Below, in pieces: positions 32,269-44,440 of a stretch of DNA of 64,000 bases; position 1 is the stretch's first letter; every line of letters begins with the position of its first letter. Source of the stretch: Ruania rhizosphaerae (GTDB lineage: Bacteria > Actinomycetota > Actinomycetes > Actinomycetales > Beutenbergiaceae); assembly GCF_009805705.1 (NCBI RefSeq), contig NZ_VSMB01000016.1, positions 24,089 through 88,088 on the forward strand. Direction: 5' to 3'. The position numbers and the translations under genes were made by a program. The notes under the pieces were generated by a model that saw only the letters and a program-made list of their open reading frames with translations, was not told the origin of the DNA and did no database searches.

Positions 32269-32643
32269 GTGCCCACCATTCAGCAGCTGGTCCGCAAGGG
32301 CCGCAGCGCAAAGGCTGGCAAGAACGCCACGCCGGCGCTCAAGGGAAGCCCGCAGCGTCGTGGTGTGTGCACCCGCGTGTACACCACCACCCCGAAGAAG
32401 CCGAACTCGGCGCTGCGCAAGGTGGCGCGTGTGAAGCTCTCCAGCGGGATCGAGGTCACCGCCTACATCCCGGGCGTGGGCCACAACCTGCAGGAGCACT
32501 CCATCGTGCTGGTTCGCGGCGGTCGTGTGAAGGACCTGCCCGGCGTCCGGTACAAGATCGTCCGCGGCGCCCTCGACACCCAGGGTGTGCGTGGTCGTCA
32601 GCAGGCCCGGAGCCGTTACGGCGCGAAGAAGGAGAAGAAGTAA
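32269..32643 (+). CDS. rpsL: 30S ribosomal protein S12
   Basis: 124 residues, GTG start. [11 protein letters not shown] at the start, [15 protein letters not shown] (Lys43 context) and [13 protein letters not shown] (Lys88 context) are the wild-type streptomycin-sensitive forms. Decoding-centre protein, first gene of the str operon; its stop TAA shares a base with the rpsG ATG. Confidence 0.98.
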   Translation: MPTIQQLVRKGRSAKAGKNATPALKGSPQRRGVCTRVYTTTPKKPNSALRKVARVKLSSGIEVTAYIPGVGHNLQEHSIVLVRGGRVKDLPGVRYKIVRGALDTQGVRGRQQARSRYGAKKEKK

Positions 32644-33113
32644 TGCCTCGTAAGGGCCCGGCCCCGAAGCGGCCGCTCGTCGTCGACCCGGTCTACGGGT
32701 CGTCCACCGTGACCCAGCTCGTCAACCGCGTGCTCCTGGACGGCAAGAAGTCCACTGCGGAGCGCATCGTCTACGGTGCGCTCGAGGGCGTGCGCGAGAA
32801 GACGCAGACCGAGCCCACCGTGGTGCTCAAGCGCGCGCTGGACAACATTCGTCCCACCCTCGAGGTGCGGTCTCGCCGCGTGGGTGGTGCCACGTACCAG
32901 GTTCCGGTCGAGGTGCGTACCTCCCGGCAGACGACTCTCGCGCTGCGCTGGCTCGTCGACTACGCACGCGGCCGCCGCGAGAAGACGATGACCGAGCGCC
33001 TCATGAACGAGATCCTGGACGCGTCCAACGGTCTCGGCGCCGCTGTGAAGCGTCGTGAGGACACGCACAAGATGGCCGAGTCCAACAAGGCGTTCGCGCA
33101 CTACCGCTGGTGA
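32643..33113 (+). CDS. rpsG: 30S ribosomal protein S7
   Basis: 156 residues; [20 protein letters not shown] start, then [14 protein letters not shown] and the usual [15 protein letters not shown] end. Head-assembly protein of the 30S subunit. The ATG overlaps the rpsL stop by one base, so translation is probably coupled. Confidence 0.98.
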   Translation: MPRKGPAPKRPLVVDPVYGSSTVTQLVNRVLLDGKKSTAERIVYGALEGVREKTQTEPTVVLKRALDNIRPTLEVRSRRVGGATYQVPVEVRTSRQTTLALRWLVDYARGRREKTMTERLMNEILDASNGLGAAVKRREDTHKMAESNKAFAHYRW

Positions 33114-33195
33114 GTCTCGCGGCGTACGGCACGGGTCGTACGCCGCCTGAGACTGACCTACTGACCACGCTCGCACCGACGAGAAGAGAGCAACT

Positions 33196-35310
33196 GTGGC
33201 ACAGGACGTGCTGACCGACCTGAAGAAGGTCCGCAACATCGGCATCATGGCGCACATCGATGCCGGCAAGACCACCACCACCGAGCGGATCCTGTTCTAC
33301 ACCGGGGTCAACTACAAGATCGGTGAGACCCACGACGGGGCGTCGACGACCGACTGGATGGACCAGGAGAAGGAACGCGGCATCACGATCACCTCGGCCG
33401 CGGTGACCTGCTTCTGGAACGACAACCAGATCAACATCATCGACACCCCCGGCCACGTGGACTTCACGGTCGAGGTGGAGCGCTCGCTGCGCGTCCTCGA
33501 CGGTGCCGTCGCCGTGTTCGACGGCAAGGAGGGTGTCGAGCCCCAGTCGGAGACGGTGTGGCGTCAGGCGGACAAGTACGACGTCCCCCGCATCTGCTTC
33601 GTCAACAAGATGGACAAGCTCGGCGCCGACTTCTACTACACGGTCGACACCATCGTGAGCCGCCTCGGCGCGACCCCGCTGGTGATGCAGCTGCCGATCG
33701 GCTCCGAGAGTGACTTCGTCGGAGTCGTGGACCTCATCTTGATGAAGGCGCTGGTCTGGCCAGGTGACGCCAAGGGTGACGTGACCATGGGCGCCGCCTA
33801 TGAGACCCAGGAGATCCCCGAGGACCTTCAGGAGAAGGCGGAGGAGTACCGCACCAAGCTCATCGAGCAGGTCGCGGAGTCCTCCGAGGCGCTGACGGAG
33901 AAGTACCTCGAGGGTGAGGAGATCACCAACGACGAGCTCATCGCCGGCATCCGGGAGATGACCATCACCTCCCAGGCCTACCCGGTCTTCTGCGGCTCCG
34001 CGTTCAAGAACCGTGGCGTGCAGCCGATGCTGGACGCGGTCATCTCCTACCTGCCTTCGCCGATCGACGTGCCCCCGATGATCGGGCACGCCCCGAACGA
34101 CGAGGAGACCGAGCTGATCCGCAAGCCGTCCGAGGACGAGCCGTTCTCGGCGCTCGCCTTCAAGGTGGCGGCTCACCCGTTCTTCGGGCAGCTGACCTTC
34201 ATCCGCGTCTACTCCGGGACGTGCACCCCCGGTACGCAGGTCCTCAACTCCACGAAGGGGAAGAAGGAGCGCGTCGGGAAGCTGTTCCAGATGCACGCCA
34301 ACAAGGAGAACCCGGTCGAGGAACTCCACGCCGGGCACATCTATGCGGTGATCGGCCTCAAGGACACCACGACCGGTGACACGCTCACCGCGCAGGACGC
34401 GCCTGTGATCCTGGAGTCGATGTCCTTCCCGGAGCCGGTGATCTTCGTGGCGATCGAGCCGAAGACCAAGGGTGACCAGGACAAGCTCTCCACAGCGATC
34501 CAGAAGCTCTCCGCCGAGGACCCGACCTTCACGGTCAACCTCAACGAGGAGACGGGCCAGACCGAGATCGGCGGGATGGGCGAGTTGCACCTCGACATCC
34601 TCGTCGACCGGATGAAGCGCGAGTTCAAGGTCGAGGCGAACGTCGGCAAGCCGCAGGTCGCCTACCGCGAGACGATCCGTCGCAGCGTCGAGAAGTTCGA
34701 CTACACCCACAAGAAGCAGACCGGTGGGTCCGGACAGTTCGCCAAGGTGCAGATCACGTTCGAGCCGCTCGACTCCGCCGAAGGCGAGATGTACGAGTTC
34801 GAGAACAAGGTCACTGGTGGGCGGATCCCGCGCGAGTACATCCCCAGCGTCGATCACGGCGTGCAGGATGCGATGGGAACCGGTATTCTCGCCGGCTACC
34901 CGGTGGTGGGCGTCAAGGCGATCCTGCTCGACGGCGCCTACCACGACGTCGACTCTTCGGAAATGGCATTCAAGATCGCTGGTTCGATGGCATTCAAGGA
35001 AGGCGTCAAGCGCGCTGACCCGGTGCTGCTTGAGCCGGTGATGGACGTCGAGGTGCGTACGCCCGAGGAGTACATGGGCGACGTGATCGGCGACATCAAC
35101 TCCCGGCGTGGACATATTCAGTCGATGGAGGACGCCAGTGGCGTTAAGGTGGTTCGCGCCTTGGTGCCGTTGTCCGAGATGTTCGGATACATCGGCGACC
35201 TGCGGTCTCGGACCCAGGGTCGTGCGGTGTACTCGATGCAATTCAGCAACTACGCCGAAGTTCCTCGGAACGTCTCCGAGGAGATCATCAAGAAGACCCG
35301 GGGCGAGTAA
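33196..35310 (+). CDS. fusA: elongation factor G
   Basis: 704-residue translocase GTPase. G1 [17 protein letters not shown]3 DTPGHVDF, G4 NKMDKLG, and the domain IV loop region [15 protein letters not shown] are visible. GTG start at 33196, AAGAGAG upstream, 82 bp after rpsG. Confidence 0.98.
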   Translation: MAQDVLTDLKKVRNIGIMAHIDAGKTTTTERILFYTGVNYKIGETHDGASTTDWMDQEKERGITITSAAVTCFWNDNQINIIDTPGHVDFTVEVERSLRVLDGAVAVFDGKEGVEPQSETVWRQADKYDVPRICFVNKMDKLGADFYYTVDTIVSRLGATPLVMQLPIGSESDFVGVVDLILMKALVWPGDAKGDVTMGAAYETQEIPEDLQEKAEEYRTKLIEQVAESSEALTEKYLEGEEITNDELIAGIREMTITSQAYPVFCGSAFKNRGVQPMLDAVISYLPSPIDVPPMIGHAPNDEETELIRKPSEDEPFSALAFKVAAHPFFGQLTFIRVYSGTCTPGTQVLNSTKGKKERVGKLFQMHANKENPVEELHAGHIYAVIGLKDTTTGDTLTAQDAPVILESMSFPEPVIFVAIEPKTKGDQDKLSTAIQKLSAEDPTFTVNLNEETGQTEIGGMGELHLDILVDRMKREFKVEANVGKPQVAYRETIRRSVEKFDYTHKKQTGGSGQFAKVQITFEPLDSAEGEMYEFENKVTGGRIPREYIPSVDHGVQDAMGTGILAGYPVVGVKAILLDGAYHDVDSSEMAFKIAGSMAFKEGVKRADPVLLEPVMDVEVRTPEEYMGDVIGDINSRRGHIQSMEDASGVKVVRALVPLSEMFGYIGDLRSRTQGRAVYSMQFSNYAEVPRNVSEEIIKKTRGE

Positions 35311-35418
35311 GTCCCACAGGTCGACCCGCAACACCCATCACAACCCGACCCGTAGGACGCACCAGCTCTGGGAACCCCCACGCTGCGTACAACTACCCGA
35401 GTTCCAGGAGGAACACCA

Positions 35419-36609
35419 GTGGCGAAGGCCAAGTTCGAGCGGACCAAGCCGCACGTCAACATCGGCACGATCGGTCACGTCGACCACGGAAAGACGACGC
35501 TGACCGCGGCCATTTCGAAGGTGCTGGCAGACAAGTACCCGGATCTCAACACGGCGGCGGCGTTCGACATGATCGACAACGCGCCGGAAGAGAAGCAGCG
35601 CGGTATCACGATCAACGTCTCCCACCAGGAGTACCAGACGGAGAAGCGCCACTACGCGCACGTCGACGCTCCGGGACACGCTGACTACATCAAGAACATG
35701 ATCACCGGTGCGGCGCAGATGGATGGCGCGATCCTCGTGGTCGCCGCCACTGACGGCCCGATGGCCCAGACCCGCGAGCACGTGCTGCTCGCTCGCCAGG
35801 TCGGCGTGCCGTACCTGCTCGTGGCGCTCAACAAGTCCGACATGGTCGACGACGAGGAGATCCTCGAGCTCGTCGAGATGGAGGTGCGAGAGCTCCTCTC
35901 CAGCCAGGAGTTCCCGGGCGATGACCTGCCGGTTGTCCGCGTTTCCGCGCTGAAGGCGCTCGAGGGTGACCCGGAGTGGGTCAAGGCCATCGAGGAGCTG
36001 ATGGAGGCCGTCGACGAGAACGTGCCGGACCCGGTGCGTGACATCGAGAAGCCGTTCCTGATGCCGATCGAGGACGTCTTCACGATCACCGGCCGTGGCA
36101 CCGTGGTCACCGGTCGTGTCGAGCGTGGTCAGCTGAAGGTCAACGACGAGGTCGAGATCGTCGGTATCCGCGAGTCGCAGAAGACGACCGTGACCGGTAT
36201 CGAGATGTTCCGCAAGCTGCTCGACACCGCGGACGCGGGTGAGAACGTCGGTCTGCTGCTGCGCGGTACCAAGCGCGAGGATGTCGAGCGTGGCCAGGTC
36301 GTCGTGAAGCCGGGTTCGATCACCCCGCACACCAACTTCGAGGCCCAGGTCTACATCCTGGCCAAGGACGAGGGCGGTCGTCACAACCCGTTCTACTCGA
36401 ACTACCGTCCGCAGTTCTACTTCCGCACCACCGACGTCACCGGCGTCATCGAGCTGCCCGAGGGCACCGAGATGGTCATGCCGGGTGACAACACCGAGAT
36501 GACGGTCGAGCTGATCCAGCCGATCGCCATGGAGGAGGGCCTCGGCTTCGCCGTCCGCGAGGGTGGACGTACCGTCGGCTCCGGTCGTGTGACGAAGATC
36601 CTCAAGTGA
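35419..36609 (+). CDS. tuf: elongation factor Tu
   Basis: 396-residue GTPase delivering aminoacyl-tRNA. G1 [14 protein letters not shown], effector region [16 protein letters not shown]3 [13 protein letters not shown]4 NKSDMVDD; domain 2 [17 protein letters not shown] start with CCAGGAGG upstream. Last gene of the str operon. Confidence 0.98.
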   Translation: MAKAKFERTKPHVNIGTIGHVDHGKTTLTAAISKVLADKYPDLNTAAAFDMIDNAPEEKQRGITINVSHQEYQTEKRHYAHVDAPGHADYIKNMITGAAQMDGAILVVAATDGPMAQTREHVLLARQVGVPYLLVALNKSDMVDDEEILELVEMEVRELLSSQEFPGDDLPVVRVSALKALEGDPEWVKAIEELMEAVDENVPDPVRDIEKPFLMPIEDVFTITGRGTVVTGRVERGQLKVNDEVEIVGIRESQKTTVTGIEMFRKLLDTADAGENVGLLLRGTKREDVERGQVVVKPGSITPHTNFEAQVYILAKDEGGRHNPFYSNYRPQFYFRTTDVTGVIELPEGTEMVMPGDNTEMTVELIQPIAMEEGLGFAVREGGRTVGSGRVTKILK

Positions 36610-36637
36610 TCATCCGCCGGGAGTGATCCCGGCAGCG

Positions 36638-36673
36638 GGAAGGCCCGTCGGCACGGCCGGCGGGCCTTCCTTT
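36638..36673 (+). terminator. terminator after tuf
   Basis: 15-bp stem (GGAAGGCCCGTCGGC with GCCGGCGGGCCTTCC, one G-T pair), 3-nt loop, followed by TTT. Confidence 0.8.
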
Positions 36674-36727
36674 GCCACCGGATCAGTAGGATCAGTGCTG
36701 GTGTGGCTCAGGCCACCAGCCCGCAAC

Positions 36728-36757
36728 TTGGGTAATCAGCATCCGGTGTGGCAGACT
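36728..36757 (+). promoter_or_regulatory. candidate promoter of the S10 operon
   Basis: TTGGGT (36728-36733), 18-bp spacer, CAGACT (36752-36757); the adjoining TAGTCA is an alternative -10. Weak match, placed mainly by position. Confidence 0.35.
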
Positions 36758-36958
36758 AGTCAGGTTGCCTCGTGCAGAGGTGTGGACGCATGTGTGTCGG
36801 CTACGGCCGGTCTCGCGCGGTCCCTGGTTCGCACGGATGAGCAACCATCCTGTTCGGTTCGCTCCCGACTGGCCCTTGTGGCGAGGCGGAGAACCACACA
36901 AGTCATCTTCCGACCGGCGCCCGACAAGGGTGCTCGCGGGAGGGATGTGTCGGAGTTT

Positions 36959-36982
36959 GCGACACGCCCGAGCGCGGGGGTC
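36959..36982 (+). promoter_or_regulatory. leader hairpin box shared with rpsL, copy 2
   Basis: 24 bases identical to 32157-32180, ending 39 nt before the rpsJ ATG. Same predicted small stem (CCCG-AGCG-CGGG, closed by GAC/GTC). Confidence 0.6.
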
Positions 36983-37021
36983 GGTCAGTTGCGGTACGAA
37001 GAGAGAGAGTCAGACGACGCC

Positions 37022-37330
37022 ATGGCGGGACAGAAGATCCGCATCCGGCTCAAGTCCTACGACCACGAGGTCATCGACAACTCGGCGCGCAAGATCGTCG
37101 ACACGGTGACTCGCGCTGGTGCAACGGTCGTGGGCCCGGTGCCGCTGCCAACCGAGAAGAACGTGTTCTGCGTCATCCGTTCTCCGCACAAGTACAAGGA
37201 CAGCCGTGAGCATTTCGAAATGCGGACGCACAAGCGGCTGATCGACATTGTGGACCCGACGCCGAAGGCAGTCGATTCGCTCATGCGGCTCGATCTCCCG
37301 GCGGACGTCAACATCGAGATCAAGCTCTGA
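37022..37330 (+). CDS. rpsJ: 30S ribosomal protein S10 (NusE)
   Basis: 102 residues from ATG 37022 ([20 protein letters not shown]). Ribosomal head protein that also works as NusE with NusB in rRNA antitermination. The open frame upstream is leader. First gene of the S10 operon. Confidence 0.98.
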   Translation: MAGQKIRIRLKSYDHEVIDNSARKIVDTVTRAGATVVGPVPLPTEKNVFCVIRSPHKYKDSREHFEMRTHKRLIDIVDPTPKAVDSLMRLDLPADVNIEIKL

Positions 37331-37341
37331 GGACTCCTGTC

Positions 37342-38007
37342 ATGACTTCACTTCCCCAGCAGTCCGAGCGGGTCGTCAAGGCCGTGCTTGGGACCAAGCT
37401 CGGCATGACCCAGGTGTGGGACGACGAAGGCCGGCTCGTGCCGGTCTCCGTGGTCCAGGTGGGCACCAACGTCGTGACCCAGATCCGCACGGTCGAGGCG
37501 GATGGCTATTCAGCCGTCCAGCTCGGGTTCGGGCAGATCGACCCGCGCAAGGTCACCCAGCCGCTCAAGGGCCACTTCTCCAAGGCAGGCGTGACGCCAC
37601 GCCGTCACGTGGCCGAGATCCGGACCGCGGATGCCGGCGACTACGAGCTCGGTCAGGAACTGACCGCGGAGACCTTTGAGGCCGGCGTAAGCGTCGACGT
37701 CGTCGGAACCACCAAGGGCAAGGGCACCGCCGGTGTGATGAAGCGGCATGGCTTCGCCGGCGTCGGCGCCTCCCACGGTGCGCACCGTAACCACCGCAAG
37801 CCCGGCTCGATCGGTGGCGCGGCAACGCCGTCACGCGTCTTCAAGGGCCTGCGTATGGCGGGCCGTATGGGCCATGCCCGACAGACCACCCAGAACCTGA
37901 CCATCCACGCGGTCGATGCGGAGAAGGGCCTCTTGCTCGTCTCCGGTGCCGTTCCCGGCCCCAAGGGCGGCCTGGTCGTGGTTCGTACCGCCGCGAAGGG
38001 GGCCTGA
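37342..38007 (+). CDS. rplC: 50S ribosomal protein L3
   Basis: 221 residues; [20 protein letters not shown] and [20 protein letters not shown] are L3 signatures; a loop of L3 reaches towards the peptidyl transferase centre. 11 bp after rpsJ. Confidence 0.98.
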   Translation: MTSLPQQSERVVKAVLGTKLGMTQVWDDEGRLVPVSVVQVGTNVVTQIRTVEADGYSAVQLGFGQIDPRKVTQPLKGHFSKAGVTPRRHVAEIRTADAGDYELGQELTAETFEAGVSVDVVGTTKGKGTAGVMKRHGFAGVGASHGAHRNHRKPGSIGGAATPSRVFKGLRMAGRMGHARQTTQNLTIHAVDAEKGLLLVSGAVPGPKGGLVVVRTAAKGA

Positions 38008-38011
38008 TCCC

Positions 38012-38692
38012 ATGAGCACTGTGGTTGAGAACGCTCAGAACGTATCCGTTGACGTGCTCGACGCCAGCGGCAAGAAGTCCGGCACAGTCGAGCTGCCCGC
38101 CGAGGTGTTCGGTGTGCAGACCAACGTCCCGTTGATTCACCAGGTCGTGATCGCCCAGTTGGCCGCTGCCCGTCAGGGCACCCACAAGGCGAAGACGCGT
38201 GGCGAGGTCCGCGGCGGTGGGAAGAAGCCCTACAAGCAGAAGGGCACCGGTCGTGCTCGACAGGGTTCGACTCGTGCACCGCAGTTCGCCGGCGGTGGAA
38301 CCGTGCACGGCCCCGTGCCGCGTGACTACAGCCAGCGCACACCCAAGAAGATGAAGGCCGCCGCATTGCGGGGGGCTCTGTCTGACCGTGCCCGCGCCGG
38401 CCGCGTCCATGTCGTCGAATCGTTGGTGTCGGGTTCGAGCCCGTCCACAGCGACGGCGACCGCCGTGCTGGCGAAGGCGGCGCTGTCCCGTCACGTCCTC
38501 GTGGTACTCGACCGTGAGGACGAGCTCGGGTGGCTGAGTCTGAGGAACGTGCCGACGGCTCACCTGATCCACCCGGATCAGCTCAACACGTATGACGTGC
38601 TGGTCAGTGACGACGTGGTCTTTACGTCTGCTGCGTTCGAGGCGTTCCTGGCGCCCGCCGGCGCACGCGAGTCCGAGGAGGAGCAGAAGTGA
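38012..38692 (+). CDS. rplD: 50S ribosomal protein L4
   Basis: 226 residues; the extended loop region [20 protein letters not shown] lines the exit tunnel. In proteobacteria L4 represses the S10 operon; whether it does here is unknown. ATG 4 bp after rplC. Confidence 0.98.
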   Translation: MSTVVENAQNVSVDVLDASGKKSGTVELPAEVFGVQTNVPLIHQVVIAQLAAARQGTHKAKTRGEVRGGGKKPYKQKGTGRARQGSTRAPQFAGGGTVHGPVPRDYSQRTPKKMKAAALRGALSDRARAGRVHVVESLVSGSSPSTATATAVLAKAALSRHVLVVLDREDELGWLSLRNVPTAHLIHPDQLNTYDVLVSDDVVFTSAAFEAFLAPAGARESEEEQK

Positions 38693-38991
38693 CCGCACTC
38701 ACGAAGGACCCGCGCGACATCGTGATCGCGCCCGTGGTCTCCGAGAAGAGCTATAACCTGCTCGACGAGGGCAAGTACACGTTCGTGGTGGACCCGCGCT
38801 CGAACAAGACCGAGATCAAGATCGCTATCGAGCAGATCTTCGCGGTCAAGGTCGAGTCGGTGAACACGATCAATCGCAAGGGGAAGACCCGCCGTACCCG
38901 GTTCGGGCTCGGCAAGCGCAAGGACACCAAGCGCGCCATCGTCACCCTGCGCGAGGGCACCATCGACATCTTCGGCGGGCAGGCCGGCTGA
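38689..38991 (+). CDS. rplW: 50S ribosomal protein L23
   Basis: 100 residues; exit-tunnel rim protein that docks trigger factor and [23 protein letters not shown] start motif. GTG start overlaps the rplD stop (GTGA). Confidence 0.97.
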   Translation: MTALTKDPRDIVIAPVVSEKSYNLLDEGKYTFVVDPRSNKTEIKIAIEQIFAVKVESVNTINRKGKTRRTRFGLGKRKDTKRAIVTLREGTIDIFGGQAG

Positions 38992-39028
38992 GCCGGCCCC
39001 GCGTAGCACAGATTGAGGATCGAATCTC

Positions 39029-39865
39029 ATGGGAATCCGTAAGCACAAGCCGACGACGCCGGGCCGCCGTGGTTCGTCCGTCGCCGACTTCGTCGAGGTC
39101 ACCCGCACGACGCCGGAGAAGTCGCTGGTCCGCCCGCTCACCAAGAGCGGTGGGCGGAACAGCTCAGGCCGGATCACGGCACGGCACATCGGTGGCGGGC
39201 ACAAGCGTGCCTACCGGGTGATCGACTTCCGTCGCCACGACAAGGATGGTGTTCCGGCCAAGGTCGCTCACATCGAGTACGACCCGAACCGGACTGCGCG
39301 CATCGCGCTGCTTCACTACGCCGATGGCGAGAAGCGTTACATCCTGGCTCCGGTGAAGCTCAAGCAGGGCGATCGCATCGAGAACGGCCCGGGTGCGGAC
39401 ATCAAGCCTGGCAACAACCTGCCGATGCGCAACATCCCGGTCGGTACGGTGATCCACGCTGTCGAGCTCAAGCCCGGTGGCGGTGCAAAGATCGCCCGTT
39501 CGGCTGGTGCGTCGGTGCAGCTCGTCGCCAAGGACGGTCCCTACGCCCAGCTGCGGATGCCTTCGGGCGAGATTCGCAATGTGGATCTGCGCTGCCGCGC
39601 CTCCATCGGTGAGGTCGGCAACGCCGAGCAGTCCAACATCAACTGGGGTAAGGCCGGCCGGATGCGCTGGAAGGGCAAGCGCCCCCACGTGCGCGGTGTC
39701 GCGATGAACCCGGTCGACCACCCGCACGGTGGTGGTGAGGGTAAGACCTCTGGTGGCCGTCACCCGGTGAGCCCGTGGGGCCAGACCGAGGGTCGTACCC
39801 GCCGTCCGAACAAGCCGAGCGACAAGCTGATCGTGCGCCGCCGCCGCACCGGCAAGAAGCGCTGA
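39029..39865 (+). CDS. rplB: 50S ribosomal protein L2
   Basis: 278 residues; [15 protein letters not shown] and the [17 protein letters not shown] stretch containing the conserved His near the peptidyl transferase centre. Confidence 0.98.
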   Translation: MGIRKHKPTTPGRRGSSVADFVEVTRTTPEKSLVRPLTKSGGRNSSGRITARHIGGGHKRAYRVIDFRRHDKDGVPAKVAHIEYDPNRTARIALLHYADGEKRYILAPVKLKQGDRIENGPGADIKPGNNLPMRNIPVGTVIHAVELKPGGGAKIARSAGASVQLVAKDGPYAQLRMPSGEIRNVDLRCRASIGEVGNAEQSNINWGKAGRMRWKGKRPHVRGVAMNPVDHPHGGGEGKTSGGRHPVSPWGQTEGRTRRPNKPSDKLIVRRRRTGKKR

Positions 39866-39880
39866 TAGGGAGACGACGAG

Positions 39881-40162
39881 ATGCCTCGCAGTCTGAAGAA
39901 GGGTCCCTTCGTAGACGGCCACCTGCAGAAGAAGGTGGATGGCCAGAACGAGAAGGGCACCAAGAACGTCATCAAGACCTGGTCACGTCGGTCCGTCATC
40001 ACGCCGGACTTCCTGGGCCACACCTTCGCGGTGCACGACGGTCGCAAGCACGTCCCGGTGTTCGTCACCGAGTCGATGGTCGGCCACAAGCTCGGGGAGT
40101 TCGCCCCGACCCGTACGTTCCGCGGGCACGAGAAGGACGACCGCAAAGCGCGTCGTCGCTGA
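39881..40162 (+). CDS. rpsS: 30S ribosomal protein S19
   Basis: 93 residues, [19 protein letters not shown] start; [21 protein letters not shown]. Contacts the 30S head and A-site finger. Confidence 0.98.
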   Translation: MPRSLKKGPFVDGHLQKKVDGQNEKGTKNVIKTWSRRSVITPDFLGHTFAVHDGRKHVPVFVTESMVGHKLGEFAPTRTFRGHEKDDRKARRR

Positions 40163-40208
40163 TACGCGGGTCACCGAGAAACTCTGAGTCTGAGAAGGCA
40201 GGACATCG

Positions 40209-40577
40209 ATGGAAGCCAAGGCGCAGGCGCGATTCGTGCGCGTCACGCCCCAGAAGGCCAGGCGAGTCGTGGACATCATCCGCGGTAAGCAGGCTGATGA
40301 GGCCGTGGCGGTGCTCACGTATGCCCCGCAGGCGGCGGCAGAGACCGTTCGCAAGGTAGTCGAGAGCGCGGTGGCCAACGCCCGTGTGAAGGCGGACCAG
40401 GACTCCGTCGCGTTCAACAGCGGCGATCTGGTGATCGCCGAGGCGTATGTGGACGAAGGTCCCACGCTCAAGCGGTTCCGCCCCCGTGCACAGGGCCGGG
40501 CGAACCGGATCCTCAAGCGCACCAGCCACATCACTGTGATCGTGGCGGAACGACAGACCAAGGGAGGGGCTCGCTGA
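40209..40577 (+). CDS. rplV: 50S ribosomal protein L22
   Basis: 122 residues; [18 protein letters not shown] and the tunnel-loop region [18 protein letters not shown]. Stop overlaps the rpsC ATG by one base. Confidence 0.97.
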   Translation: MEAKAQARFVRVTPQKARRVVDIIRGKQADEAVAVLTYAPQAAAETVRKVVESAVANARVKADQDSVAFNSGDLVIAEAYVDEGPTLKRFRPRAQGRANRILKRTSHITVIVAERQTKGGAR

Positions 40578-41416
40578 TGGGCCAGAAGGTTAACCCCACC
40601 GGGTTCCGACTCGGCATCACCACCGATCACCGTTCCCGTTGGTTCGCTGACTCCACCAAGACGGGGCAGCGCTACCGCGACTACGTCCGCGAGGACGTCC
40701 AGATCCGCAAGCTCATGGCCACCGGCCTTGAGCGCGCCGGCATCGCGAAGGTCGAGATCGAGCGCACACGCGATCGTGTTCGTGTCGACCTGCACACCGC
40801 ACGGCCGGGCATCGTCATCGGACGCCGCGGCGCGGAGGCCGACCGGCTGCGCGGTGAGCTGGAGAAGCTCACCGGTAAGCAGGTCCAGCTGAACATCCTC
40901 GAGGTCAAGAACCCGGAGATCGACGCTCAGCTCGTCGCGCAGGGTATCGCCGAGCAGCTTGCCTCGCGCGTGTCCTTCCGTCGTGCGATGCGCAAGGGCA
41001 TGCAGTCCGCGCAGCGTGCGGGTGCGAAGGGGATCCGCGTGCAGTGCTCGGGCCGTCTGGGCGGGGCCGAGATGAGCCGCAGCGAGTTCTACCGCGAGGG
41101 CCGTGTGCCGCTGCACACCCTGCGTGCGTATGTGGACTACGGCTTCTTCGAGGCACGTACAACCTTCGGCCGGATCGGCGTGAAGGTATGGATCTACAAG
41201 GGCGACCAGACCGAGCGCGACTTCGCGCGTGAGCAGGCGTCCGCTGCTCCGCGTAACGCACGTGGGCGCGGTGAGCGGGGCGGCCGCGGACGTCGTCCCG
41301 ACGCACGTGGCGGCCAGGGCAGCCAGGCCCCGGGTGCATCCGCTCCTGCGACCGACTCTTCCGCAACCACCTCCGGTTCCGCTCCCAGCGGTACCGGTTC
41401 CGAGACGGAGGCCTGA
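40577..41416 (+). CDS. rpsC: 30S ribosomal protein S3, with Gly/Arg/Ser-rich C-terminal extension
   Basis: 279 residues against about 233 in E. coli. Core: [16 protein letters not shown] domain [18 protein letters not shown], and the C-terminal domain ending near [10 protein letters not shown]. Residues after about 220 form a low-complexity tail ([18 protein letters not shown], then Ala/Ser/Thr), common in Actinobacteria. Confidence 0.97.
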   Translation: MGQKVNPTGFRLGITTDHRSRWFADSTKTGQRYRDYVREDVQIRKLMATGLERAGIAKVEIERTRDRVRVDLHTARPGIVIGRRGAEADRLRGELEKLTGKQVQLNILEVKNPEIDAQLVAQGIAEQLASRVSFRRAMRKGMQSAQRAGAKGIRVQCSGRLGGAEMSRSEFYREGRVPLHTLRAYVDYGFFEARTTFGRIGVKVWIYKGDQTERDFAREQASAAPRNARGRGERGGRGRRPDARGGQGSQAPGASAPATDSSATTSGSAPSGTGSETEA

Positions 41417-41419
41417 GCC

Positions 41420-41839
41420 ATGCTCATCCCCCGGCGCACCAAGCACCGTAAGCAGCACCACCCCAAGCGTTCCGGCGTCGCCAAGGGCGGCACGACGATT
41501 GCCTTCGGCGACTACGGGATCCAGGCTCTCGAGCCGGCCTACGTTACCAACCGGCAGATCGAGGCCGCTCGTATCGCGATGACCCGGCACATCAAGCGTG
41601 GTGGAAAGGTCTGGATCAACATCTTCCCGGACCGTCCGCTGACCAAGAAGCCGGCTGAGACCCGCATGGGTTCCGGTAAGGGTTCGCCCGAATGGTGGGT
41701 GGCCAACGTCAAGCCCGGTCGGATCATGTTCGAACTGGCCGGAGTCAACGAAGAGCTGGCTCGCGAGGCACTGCGCCGCGCGCAGCACAAGCTCCCGATG
41801 AAGACGCGTTTCGTGCGTCGCGAGGGTGGTGACGTCTGA
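41420..41839 (+). CDS. rplP: 50S ribosomal protein L16
   Basis: 139 residues, [38 protein letters not shown]. Positions A- and P-site tRNAs. Stop overlaps the rpmC ATG. Confidence 0.98.
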   Translation: MLIPRRTKHRKQHHPKRSGVAKGGTTIAFGDYGIQALEPAYVTNRQIEAARIAMTRHIKRGGKVWINIFPDRPLTKKPAETRMGSGKGSPEWWVANVKPGRIMFELAGVNEELAREALRRAQHKLPMKTRFVRREGGDV

Positions 41840-42081
41840 TGGCTATCGGGTCGAAGGATCTGACGCCGGCCGACCTGGACGGCATGGACACCGAGCGGCT
41901 GTCCGCGGAGCTGAAGAAGGCCAAGCAGGAGTTGTTCAACCTGCGGTTCTCCTCGGCCACCGGCCAGCTGGAGGATCATGGACGACTGAAGACCGTGCGG
42001 CGCGACATCGCCCGCATCTACACGATCCTGCGGGAGCGTGAGCTCGGTATCCGTACCGCTCCGACCGCGGACGCGAAGTGA
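41839..42081 (+). CDS. rpmC: 50S ribosomal protein L29
   Basis: 80 residues; helical protein near the exit tunnel ([20 protein letters not shown]). Confidence 0.96.
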   Translation: MAIGSKDLTPADLDGMDTERLSAELKKAKQELFNLRFSSATGQLEDHGRLKTVRRDIARIYTILRERELGIRTAPTADAK

Positions 42082-42095
42082 ACGAGGCGAAGACG

Positions 42096-42377
42096 ATGAG
42101 CAGCGAGAACATCAGCGAGGCGCCGCAGCGCAACTACCGCAAGACCCGCCGTGGGTATGTGGTCAGCGACAAGATGGACAAGACCGTTGTGGTCGAGGTC
42201 GAGGACCGCGTCAAGCACGCGCTGTACGGCAAGGTCCTGAAGCGCACCAACAAGGTCAAGGCACACGACGAGGAGAACGTCGTCGGTGTCGGGGATCTCG
42301 TCGAGATCATGGAGACCCGGCCGCTGTCCGCCACCAAGCGGTGGCGTGTCGTGGAGATCCTCGACAAGGCCAAGTGA
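42096..42377 (+). CDS. rpsQ: 30S ribosomal protein S17
   Basis: 93 residues from ATG 42096; [20 protein letters not shown] and [24 protein letters not shown] at 42078 overlapping the rpmC stop would add six residues; I prefer the ATG because a purine-rich GAGGCGAAG lies just upstream. Confidence 0.95.
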   Translation: MSSENISEAPQRNYRKTRRGYVVSDKMDKTVVVEVEDRVKHALYGKVLKRTNKVKAHDEENVVGVGDLVEIMETRPLSATKRWRVVEILDKAK

Positions 42378-42480
42378 CCACCACCGGAGCCGTCTGTGTG
42401 ACGGGTCCGGATGACGACCATCATCCGTTCGGCCAGGCTCGCTATCGGCGAGAACCGGCACGACGACAGGAGTAGATCGA

Positions 42481-42849
42481 ATGATCCAGCAGGAGTCGCG
42501 ACTCAAGGTCGCCGACAACACGGGTGCGAAGGAGATTCTGTGCATCCGTGTGCTCGGCGGCTCTGGACGTCGCTACGCCGGCATCGGCGACACCATCGTC
42601 GCCACCGTCAAGGACGCGATCCCCGGCGGCAACGTGAAGAAGGGTGACGTCGTCAAGGCGGTCGTCGTGCGCACGCGCAAGCAGCGCCGTCGTCCGGACG
42701 GTTCGTACATCCGCTTCGACGAGAACGCCGCGGTGATTCTCAAGAACGACGGCGAGCCGCGTGGGACGCGCATCTTCGGCCCGGTTGGGCGCGAGCTGCG
42801 CGACAAGCGGTTCATGCGCATCGTCTCGCTCGCCCCGGAGGTGCTGTAG
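42481..42849 (+). CDS. rplN: 50S ribosomal protein L14
   Basis: 122 residues, [39 protein letters not shown]. Inter-subunit bridge protein. 103-bp gap before it. Confidence 0.98.
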   Translation: MIQQESRLKVADNTGAKEILCIRVLGGSGRRYAGIGDTIVATVKDAIPGGNVKKGDVVKAVVVRTRKQRRRPDGSYIRFDENAAVILKNDGEPRGTRIFGPVGRELRDKRFMRIVSLAPEVL

Positions 42850-42852
42850 ACC

Positions 42853-43193
<341 letters not shown>

Positions 43194-43197
<4 letters not shown>

Positions 43198-43778
43198 GCA
43201 CCGTGACCGCAAGCTCTGACCACGTGACTGCGCAGCTGCCCAGGCTGAAGGCCAAGTACCGCGAGGAGATCCTCCCGGCGCTGCGCGAGGAGTTCGACCA
43301 CGCGAACGTGCACCAGGTTGCCGGTCTGACGAAGATCGTCGTCAACATGGGTGTCGGCGATGCGGCGCGCGACTCGAAGTTGATCGAGGGCGCCGTGCGG
43401 GATCTCACCCTGATCACCGGCCAGAAGCCGAGCGTGACCAAGGCTCGCAAGTCCATCGCGCAGTTCAAGTTGCGCGAGGGGCAGCCGATCGGAACGCACG
43501 TCACACTGCGTGGTGACCGTATGTGGGAGTTCCTGGATCGTCTGCTGACCCTGGCACTGCCTCGGATCCGCGACTTCCGTGGTCTGTCCTCGAAGCACTT
43601 CGACGGCAACGGCAACTACACCTTCGGTCTGACGGAGCAGTCGATGTTCCACGAGATCGACCAGGACAAGATCGACCGCGTGCGCGGTATGGACATCACG
43701 GTCGTGACCACGGCGACCACCGACGACGAGGGCCGTTCGCTGCTGCGGCGCCTCGGCTTCCCGTTCAAGGAGGACTGA
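43194..43778 (+). CDS. rplE: 50S ribosomal protein L5
   Basis: 194 residues; [20 protein letters not shown] and [20 protein letters not shown]. 5S rRNA-binding protein. Start overlaps rplX by 4 nt. Confidence 0.98.
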
Positions 43779-43779
43779 C

Positions 43780-43965
43780 GTGGCGAAGACCGCTCTGATC
43801 CAGAAAGCCAACCGCAAGCCCAAGTTCGCGGTGCGTTCCTACACCCGGTGCGCGAAGTGCGGACGTCCGCACTCCGTCTACCGCAAGTTCGGCCTGTGCC
43901 GCGTGTGCCTTCGCGAGATGGCGCTCGCCGGCCAGCTCCCAGGCGTCACCAAGAGCAGCTGGTAA
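43780..43965 (+). CDS. rpsZ: 30S ribosomal protein S14, zinc type (S14Z)
   Basis: 61 residues with two CxxC zinc pairs (CAKC and CRVC), the short S14Z form. GTG start 1 bp after rplE. Confidence 0.96.
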   Translation: MAKTALIQKANRKPKFAVRSYTRCAKCGRPHSVYRKFGLCRVCLREMALAGQLPGVTKSSW

Positions 43966-44021
43966 AACGACTACGTCGCAGGTCCGACTAGGAAACCGCG
44001 ACGAGGAAGGGCATCAGCCCG

Positions 44022-44420
44022 ATGACAATGACTGACCCCATCGCCGATATGTTGACGCGCTTGCGCAACGCGAACTCGGCGTTCCACGAGACGGTTTCCA
44101 TGCCGTACTCCAAGCTCAAGTCCCACATCGCGGAGATCCTGCAGGCGGAGGGCTACATCAGTGGCTGGACCGTCGAGGACGCCGAAGTGGGCAAGACTCT
44201 CAGCCTGCAGCTGAAGTTCGGCCCCAACCGCGAGCGTTCGCTCGCGGGAGTTCGCCGGGTCTCGAAGCCAGGGCTGCGTGTGTACGCGAAGTCGACCAAC
44301 CTGCCCAGGGTGCTCGGCGGACTCGGGGTGGCAATTCTGTCCACTTCGTCTGGTCTGCTGACGGACAAGCAGGCAGCCAAGAAGGGCGTAGGTGGGGAAG
44401 TCCTCGCCTACGTCTGGTGA
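44022..44420 (+). CDS. rpsH: 30S ribosomal protein S8
   Basis: 132 residues; [16 protein letters not shown] start and [20 protein letters not shown] near the end. Central-domain assembly protein and spc operon regulator in enterobacteria. Confidence 0.98.
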   Translation: MTMTDPIADMLTRLRNANSAFHETVSMPYSKLKSHIAEILQAEGYISGWTVEDAEVGKTLSLQLKFGPNRERSLAGVRRVSKPGLRVYAKSTNLPRVLGGLGVAILSTSSGLLTDKQAAKKGVGGEVLAYVW

Positions 44421-44440
44421 TTGAGGGAGGAGCCACAAGT

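Larger units (their letters stand above)
36610..37021. other. 412-bp tuf-rpsJ intergenic region
   Basis: No gene is supported. It holds the tuf terminator (36638-36673), a possible S10 promoter (36728-36757) and a leader with the shared box at 36959-36982. Confidence 0.65.

Noticed and set aside
32390..32560. Streptomycin-resistance substitution in rpsL
   Set aside because: Both Lys contexts (PKKPNS and GRVKDLPG) are wild type.
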